DNA of 33,800 bases from an uncultured Collinsella sp. (lineage in GTDB: Bacteria; Actinomycetota; Coriobacteriia; Coriobacteriales; Coriobacteriaceae), in the NCBI GenBank assembly GCA_959596505.1, contig CAUFWM010000012.1, positions 1 through 33,800 on the forward strand, read 5' to 3'. Each line of letters begins with the position of its first letter. The stretch's first letter is position 1. The position numbers and the translations under genes were made by a program. The notes under the pieces are model-generated. The model saw only the letters and a program-made list of their open reading frames with translations, searched no databases and had not been told where the DNA came from. Below are positions 29,359 to 33,800 of this stretch, piece by piece.

Positions 29359-30843
29359 CTAATCCCTCAGCCACTTGGCCGCATTGGGATGATCACCGCA
29401 AAAATACTTCTTGGCACGGAAGGGGCGCATGCCGGTCACTTTGACCAGACAATCGGCGCGCGGCATAAGCCCCACCTCGCCCGGGGTTATCACGCAACCG
29501 CGCACATCGACGGCAGTGCGCTCGGCGCCCACATAGTTGGTGCCCAAAACCGACTCGCCACACAGCTCGCTTATGTAGTTCTGCGTCGCGATGTTGCTGC
29601 CGCCGCCCATGTAGACCAAGCTGTCGCAGTTATCGAGGATGGTATGAGCTGTGGTTTCGCCATACACACCATCGAGCTGGCTCAACGACTGCGCGCACAT
29701 CAAAAAGCTCATGCCACGGCTGCGCACGGTCGCAATACTCCGCTCAAAATCGGGGATGCGGCCCACGTTGGGAAACTCATCCAGAATAAACTGCACGCGG
29801 CGCTGCAAATGCCCACTAGGGCTGGCGTCGGCGCGGCGCTGGGCCAGGTTAAACAGCTGCTTAAGGGCAACGTTGGCAAGCCATGCATTGGTCGAGTCGT
29901 TGTCGCTCACCTTAAGATCGATTACGCGCTTGCCCTCGTCGATACGGTCAAGACGCATTTCATCTTTCTCATAGACGCGCATGAGCTGGGGAGTCTTAAG
30001 CCGCGAGATGGTCGCATTGAGTGTGATCAGAATACTCTTAAGCGTCCTATCGGCTGCTCCGCGAAAATCGCGGTACTGCTCAACGCCATACAGGTCCGCG
30101 TTCGCCGACTCATACCTGCCAAGAAATTCCTTGGACTCCACCTGCCCCACAAGGTAGTCCAACGGAAATCGGCCCTCGCCATCTCCCGTGACCTTGATGA
30201 GCGCGGCCAGCTTAAAGACGTTGTTCATCTTAAGGTAGCGGCGCGGAGCCGTGGGATCCCCACCCGGCGCAAATGTGCCGGCAAGGCACTCCAAAAGGAA
30301 CAGGATTCCAATAATCGCTCGGAGCAGCAGATCGCTCGCGTTGTCCCAAAACGGGTCGTTCCTAAAGCTGCGCCCATCAGGATCGACCCCCTCCATGATT
30401 GCCGCCACTGTGGTGGGGATATCCTCGACATCCATCACGTAACGCAGAGGGTCGTATCCGGCCGACCGCTCGGGATTAACAGTATCGAGAACCGTTACCT
30501 CGTAGCCGTCCTCTTCAAAGCCTTTCCCCGTACGGCGCAGCAGCTCACCCTTGGTGTCTGTGACCACATAACAGCATTCGTGGTGATTGAGCAGGTTGGG
30601 CAAAACGAAACTCGCCGTTTTGCCGCTGCCGGTTCCGCCAAAGACAAACACGTTGTTGGACACGCTCGTCTCCCAGTGCTTATCGCCCTCGTAAAAAGCA
30701 ACCGTGGCACCGTGCGCCAAGATCACATCGCGCTGCTCATCGCCGGACGACAGCGCCTGCATTTCCTCCTTGGTCGCCCACTTCTTGGCTTGATACTCCG
30801 TTTGCTGTGCGGCCTCGTAGCCGTACATCTTAATGACCGACAT
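29359..30843 (-). CDS. VirD4/TraG-like coupling ATPase without membrane helices
   Basis: A 494-residue ATPase of the type IV coupling protein family. Walker A is GGTGSGKT (69-76), followed by the family's SFVLPNLL and VVTDTKGELLRRTG blocks. Walker B is FILDEF near residue 350, followed by GRIPDFERSIATVRSRG and SFLMCAQSLSQL, which match VirD4/TraG. Such proteins pump DNA or protein to a secretion channel. Usual members carry two N-terminal membrane helices; here the N-terminus (MSVIKMYGYEAAQQTEYQ) has none and the ORF cannot be extended to include one. No relaxase, VirB4 or channel gene is in the window. ATG 30843 has AAAGGGG upstream. It lies between the gene at 30882 and clpP. Confidence 0.85.
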   Translation of the reverse strand: MSVIKMYGYEAAQQTEYQAKKWATKEEMQALSSGDEQRDVILAHGATVAFYEGDKHWETSVSNNVFVFGGTGSGKTASFVLPNLLNHHECCYVVTDTKGELLRRTGKGFEEDGYEVTVLDTVNPERSAGYDPLRYVMDVEDIPTTVAAIMEGVDPDGRSFRNDPFWDNASDLLLRAIIGILFLLECLAGTFAPGGDPTAPRRYLKMNNVFKLAALIKVTGDGEGRFPLDYLVGQVESKEFLGRYESANADLYGVEQYRDFRGAADRTLKSILITLNATISRLKTPQLMRVYEKDEMRLDRIDEGKRVIDLKVSDNDSTNAWLANVALKQLFNLAQRRADASPSGHLQRRVQFILDEFPNVGRIPDFERSIATVRSRGMSFLMCAQSLSQLDGVYGETTAHTILDNCDSLVYMGGGSNIATQNYISELCGESVLGTNYVGAERTAVDVRGCVITPGEVGLMPRADCLVKVTGMRPFRAKKYFCGDHPNAAKWLRD

Positions 30844-30881
30844 GTCACGGCCCCTTTCTTGTCGATGGTTCTGCGTAGTTG

Positions 30882-31799
30882 CTAGGAAGTACGGCCGATG
30901 CCTTCGCCCTCCTTGGGGCTTGTCGCGCATGGCAACTTGACCGCGCCGTCAATCAGTCGCTCGGCCTGCGCCACATAGCTCTCGCGCGCCACGGTTGAGA
31001 CCGTCCCGTCGCGCAGATACGCAAGCAACGACTCGATCATCAGCTTGTCGAGCAGGTCGTATCCCTTGGCCTGAGCGTAGTTGAGGGTGTAGCGGTCCCG
31101 AAGCCTCTGTACCTTGGTTGCCAAATCGGTTTCCATCTTTTCCTCCCTGTAATAAAAGTTCTGCCGATTGTCCGAAAGCGCCTCAAACGGGCGTTTGACA
31201 CATAGCTCGAAGTTGAAACGCGAACTCGCATCGAATACGCGTTGCTGAATCACGCGGTAACGTTCGAAAAACATGACGGCATCGTCTTCGTCCGCCGTAA
31301 ATCCATGCGATCCATCGCGATGCACGTGGTCGCTGGGTCTTTTGTAGTCGATGCTTCGCACAAAGCGAGACGGAATGCGTCCCCCTTTTTCGGACGAGTA
31401 CTTCATACCTGTCGAAACCTGCTCAAACATGAGCACGCCGCTCGATTTAAAGCGCGGATTGCTTCCGTGCCGAAACAGGCTAATTAAGATGGCCATGCAG
31501 CGCATACAGTTATCGCGCTGGGGAAAGTACAGCGACAGCAAAGCGAGCGCCGCCGCGGCCAAAAGCTCGCGAGCCTCGTGCACATCGTCTCGATACTGCT
31601 CGGGCACCAGCCCGGGAATATCGGGTGAATGCTTTTCCAGTACGCCAACAAGCGCCTTAGCGAGGCGTTCAACGTTCTCCTCACCGCAGTACGGATACGG
31701 AAACGGCTTCTCTGCCTTCACGTTCTTTTCGCACATGCCACGGAGGTCTTCGTCGAGCGTGTTGAGGAATACCTCATAAATGTTGTCTTCGTTCTTCAT
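30882..31799 (-). CDS. conserved hypothetical protein, first gene of the ClpP/VirD4-like operon
   Basis: A 305-residue soluble protein. N-terminal half: NIYEVFLNTLDEDLRGMCEK, a helical stretch with HEARELLAAAALALLSLYF, and four Cys in the first 110 residues (C23, PYCGE, NCMRC), which could bind a metal. The C-terminal half is basic and helical (KVQRLRDRYTLNYAQAKG). No family recognised. ATG 31799 has GGAAGAA upstream. It starts the operon and faces the second pseudo-methylase across a 289-base control region, so it may be co-regulated with it. Confidence 0.65.
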   Translation of the reverse strand: MKNEDNIYEVFLNTLDEDLRGMCEKNVKAEKPFPYPYCGEENVERLAKALVGVLEKHSPDIPGLVPEQYRDDVHEARELLAAAALALLSLYFPQRDNCMRCMAILISLFRHGSNPRFKSSGVLMFEQVSTGMKYSSEKGGRIPSRFVRSIDYKRPSDHVHRDGSHGFTADEDDAVMFFERYRVIQQRVFDASSRFNFELCVKRPFEALSDNRQNFYYREEKMETDLATKVQRLRDRYTLNYAQAKGYDLLDKLMIESLLAYLRDGTVSTVARESYVAQAERLIDGAVKLPCATSPKEGEGIGRTS

Positions 31800-31844
31800 G
31801 GATGCTTCTTCCTGTCCAGTTGCAAATGTTTGTCGGTAAGTTTG

Positions 31845-31859
31845 TTCTAAGTTTTAGAA
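31845..31859. promoter_or_regulatory. palindrome TTCTAA-N3-TTAGAA in a divergent promoter region
   Basis: Perfect 6-bp arms, 46 bases upstream of the ATG at 31799, built from the same TTAGAA half-site as 15437-15458. Confidence 0.45.
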
Positions 31860-32010
31860 TGTTCTGAGGCATAGGTAGTAGTTATTGACCTAACCTGCTG
31901 CTTCGTAAGTGAAATTGCCCTGCTCGATAGCGCAGTTTGCCTAAAGGCTGTATAGCGGTTGTATCAAGCAGTTAATATTGAGTTGGCTTTGGATTGCTTC
32001 GAGGATAGCA

Positions 32011-32020
32011 CAGTGCACTG
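32011..32020. promoter_or_regulatory. perfect palindrome CAGTGCACTG
   Basis: A 10-base perfect palindrome 34 bases upstream of the TGCTAATAT promoter. It is a possible regulator site; the rest of 31860-32088 holds no gene. Confidence 0.35.
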
Positions 32021-32050
32021 TTCTCGTCATTAGAAATTTTCATTTTTTTC

Positions 32051-32059
32051 TGCTAATAT
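32051..32059 (+). promoter_or_regulatory. extended -10 promoter of the second pseudo-methylase
   Basis: TGCTAATAT (TGn-TAATAT) preceded by a T-rich tract; the start codon at 32089 has AAGAAAGGG upstream. Confidence 0.6.
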
Positions 32060-32088
32060 AAACCCACTAAGAAGAAAGGGCTCTATAC

Positions 32089-33528
32089 ATGCGTGAAACT
32101 ACATCATCATTGCCACGCCTCACCGCCGCCGCCCTCTCGCGCGCGCTTAACCTGGAACAAGGCAGTCGCCTGCTCACTGTCCGTCTGCCTGGCGCTGTGG
32201 ATGCCGAAGATCTCGCTAAGTGCTTTACCCTAAACGGTAACGGCGTGCCCGATATTTGTGAGCTTGAACCCGGCAAGCAGAATGCAAGCGATGATGATGC
32301 AGCGCCGGTGTTTGTCGATGCATCAAACTACTACCGCGCAAATAAGCACGATATCGAAAAAGACAGTGCCGCGCTCATCGATTATTTAGAGCCTGGCTAC
32401 CTTGATTTTTGCGACTGGGGTCCTTTTATTTGGTGCCTGTATGCTCTCGCCCTTTCGGGCCGCACTCGAGCAGCCGTGGTACTTCCCGCCGATTTACTTG
32501 ATAAAGCTGAACAAGCACGCACGATTTTGATACGCGAAGGGCTCATCGAGAGCGTCGTTTATTTGCCACTTTCCGAGCCCAGGCCCTACATGACAAGCGC
32601 GCTCCTCATACTGTCTTCAGGAAATCGCAGCGTTGCATTTCGCAGCGCAATTGAGCCCGGACCGCGTTTTCAATATGTGACTAAAACATCGTATTACTCT
32701 GATATCACCTTTTCTATCTCTCCTGACTGGGCCCGCATTGATACCAATACGCCAAGATCGACGCCAATCGAAACGTCCACTTTTGCCACGCGCGAGCTGC
32801 TCCAACACCACGCCGCTCTCTCAAAAGGCAAAATCAGCCTCATCGCCATCACCCGAAACTACAGCGCCACACTCGGTGACTCTTTTACGCGAGTCGCGCC
32901 ATTCATGCCCCGCGAGAGCACGACATCGAACGACATTGACGCAGTCGAGGTGCGCCGAATCTCATCTCAAGATTTTCAAGACGGCAACCTTCTACCCGCA
33001 GATGCTGTAGAGAGTGCAAATGGCTCGGATTCCAAAATCGTAAAGGTGAACCCCAGCGTTCTCGATCGATATGAGCTCCGCGCTGGAGATATCGTCATGC
33101 CACGCATGCTGGGTCGCTACGGCGCGTCCAACCTGCTCGTCGTCAGCGCCGATGACGCGAAGCAACACCTGGTTGCTTCGCATAACACCACCGTCATTCG
33201 CCCGTTGTTCCAAACGATGACCGAAGAGGAGCGCGTAGTGTTTTCGGAGATAATCGTTGGATACCTTACCGAAGGCCATGGGGCGAAGCTGATTCAAGCA
33301 TTAACTGAAGCAGCCAGCATCCGCGCCATCCGCCCTACCGACCTGTTCGAGATCGAAGTCCCGCCAGCGCTCGACCCGCGCACGCGCGAGTACAGCGAAT
33401 CCATCAATCGCTTTGCCGAGGTCGTAGAAGCAAAGAAACAAGCCGAGACCGCTGTCGCCCAAGCCCAGCGCAACCTCGAAACCGCAAAGAAGGCCGTCAC
33501 TCAGGTGGTCGACCAGGCCTGCGAATAG
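32089..33528 (+). CDS. degenerate N6-methylase / specificity-subunit-like fusion (copy 2)
   Basis: A 479-residue protein with the same layout as the one at 15610. The first part keeps a recognisable late HsdM block (AAVVLPADLLDKAEQARTIL, then LIESVVYLPLSE and SALLILSSGNRS) but no NPPF/Y and no motif I, so it should not methylate. The second part resembles one target-recognition domain of a type I S subunit: LRAGDIVMPRMLGRYGASN, HNTTVIRPL, then IRAIRPTDLFEIEVPP, and a C-terminal coiled coil (AEVVEAKKQAETAVAQAQ) like the S-subunit spacer helices. No hsdR is adjacent. It probably reads DNA without modifying it. It is divergent from the ClpP/VirD4-like operon. Confidence 0.65.
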   Translation: MRETTSSLPRLTAAALSRALNLEQGSRLLTVRLPGAVDAEDLAKCFTLNGNGVPDICELEPGKQNASDDDAAPVFVDASNYYRANKHDIEKDSAALIDYLEPGYLDFCDWGPFIWCLYALALSGRTRAAVVLPADLLDKAEQARTILIREGLIESVVYLPLSEPRPYMTSALLILSSGNRSVAFRSAIEPGPRFQYVTKTSYYSDITFSISPDWARIDTNTPRSTPIETSTFATRELLQHHAALSKGKISLIAITRNYSATLGDSFTRVAPFMPRESTTSNDIDAVEVRRISSQDFQDGNLLPADAVESANGSDSKIVKVNPSVLDRYELRAGDIVMPRMLGRYGASNLLVVSADDAKQHLVASHNTTVIRPLFQTMTEEERVVFSEIIVGYLTEGHGAKLIQALTEAASIRAIRPTDLFEIEVPPALDPRTREYSESINRFAEVVEAKKQAETAVAQAQRNLETAKKAVTQVVDQACE

Positions 33529-33551
33529 CGCATAGGCAGTAGAAACGTCTT

Positions 33552-33588
33552 AAGCCGGCGTCAGGAACTGGTCCTGCCGCCGGCTAAA
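33552..33588. terminator. bidirectional hairpin after the second pseudo-methylase
   Basis: AGCCGGCG (33553-33560) pairs with CGCCGGCT (33578-33585), then CAGGA with TCCTG after one mismatch, loop ACTGG, followed by AAA. It sits between two convergent genes; the T tract is weak on both strands. Confidence 0.65.
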
Positions 33589-33597
33589 CTATCTAGA

Positions 33598-33800
33598 CTA
33601 TTCCCATCCCGTGGTCTGAGGATTCCATTTGCACATATTCGCCGAACGGTCAAAGCACGGTACGTACAACCGATTGACGATCTCTTCTGCTCCAGTGATA
33701 CTCCCCGCGAGATCAAGTACCCCCGCCTGCCTAGCCATCTTTACATACTGCGCAGAACCATTTTGTTTCCACCAGAGAGGCGCCACGAACTCTTCCGGCA
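33598..33800 (-). CDS. C-terminal part of an unknown protein (cut by window edge)
   Basis: The frame is open to the right edge and ends at 33598. The visible 66 residues run from EEFVAPLWWKQNGSAQYV to NPQTTGWE and include ITGAEEIVNRLYVPCFDRSA. I do not recognise the family. The start lies outside the window; the in-frame GTG at 33786 has no ribosome binding site and is probably internal. Confidence 0.5.
   Translation of the reverse strand, partial: PEEFVAPLWWKQNGSAQYVKMARQAGVLDLAGSITGAEEIVNRLYVPCFDRSANMCKWNPQTTGWE

Noticed and set aside
29359..30843. Complete conjugative element
   Set aside because: No relaxase, VirB4, channel or integrase gene is present in the window.
29335..30885. 516-codon plus-strand open frame
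   Set aside because: Antisense to the VirD4-like ATPase gene with clear Walker motifs.

Overview
The window looks like a chromosomal stretch of a high-GC, Gram-positive gut actinobacterium, most likely Collinsella or another coriobacterium. This is an inference from codon use, an LPxTG-like (MPATG) surface protein, a DUF2207 membrane protein, a stand-alone glutamyl-Q tRNA(Asp) synthetase and GC-rich insertion sequences; no rRNA or other marker gene is present to prove it. I see no tRNA, CRISPR array or integrase.

Left part (1-10.3 kb) is mostly ordinary chromosome: an IS110 transposase fragment, a DUF2207 protein on the minus strand with a clear terminator, gluQ on the plus strand with a probable leaderless promoter, three consecutive minus-strand metallophosphoesterase genes, a small membrane protein with a YH-x5-C/PC-x2-C domain, and a 1,116-residue wall-anchored CAP (SCP-like) protein made of two long alanine-rich stalks around one CAP domain. 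A complete IS30-family element (about 10.75-12.39 kb) has inserted next, flanked by an unusually long 13-bp direct repeat.

Accessory part (12.5-33.5 kb). Two blocks share a layout: a minus-strand operon with a Clp component, divergent from a plus-strand gene for a degenerate DNA-methylase/specificity-subunit-like protein. Block 1 (12569-17196): a ClpX-like AAA+ unfoldase without a zinc-binding domain but with pore loop, arginine finger, sensor 2 and the ClpP-docking VGF loop; two membrane proteins; then the first pseudo-methylase. Block 2 (27740-33528): an unknown protein, a ClpP peptidase with intact Ser-His-Asp triad, a VirD4/TraG-type ATPase lacking membrane helices, another unknown protein, then the second pseudo-methylase. 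Both divergent intergenic regions carry TTAGAA/TTCTAA palindromes and TGn-TAATAT extended -10 promoters. The working idea is one dispersed system in which a dedicated ClpXP-like protease works with a DNA- or protein-translocating ATPase, controlled by catalytically dead methylase-like DNA readers. This is inference and is not shown by sequence alone.

Between the blocks lie an AT-rich, probably horizontally acquired restriction-modification cassette (677-residue endonuclease convergent with two adenine methylases, with overlapping stop codons), a DUF6076 protein, and several unknown or membrane proteins. Pieces of the latter recur as 3'-end remnants (17940, 21712, 26448), pointing to repeated duplication and decay of a small gene family.
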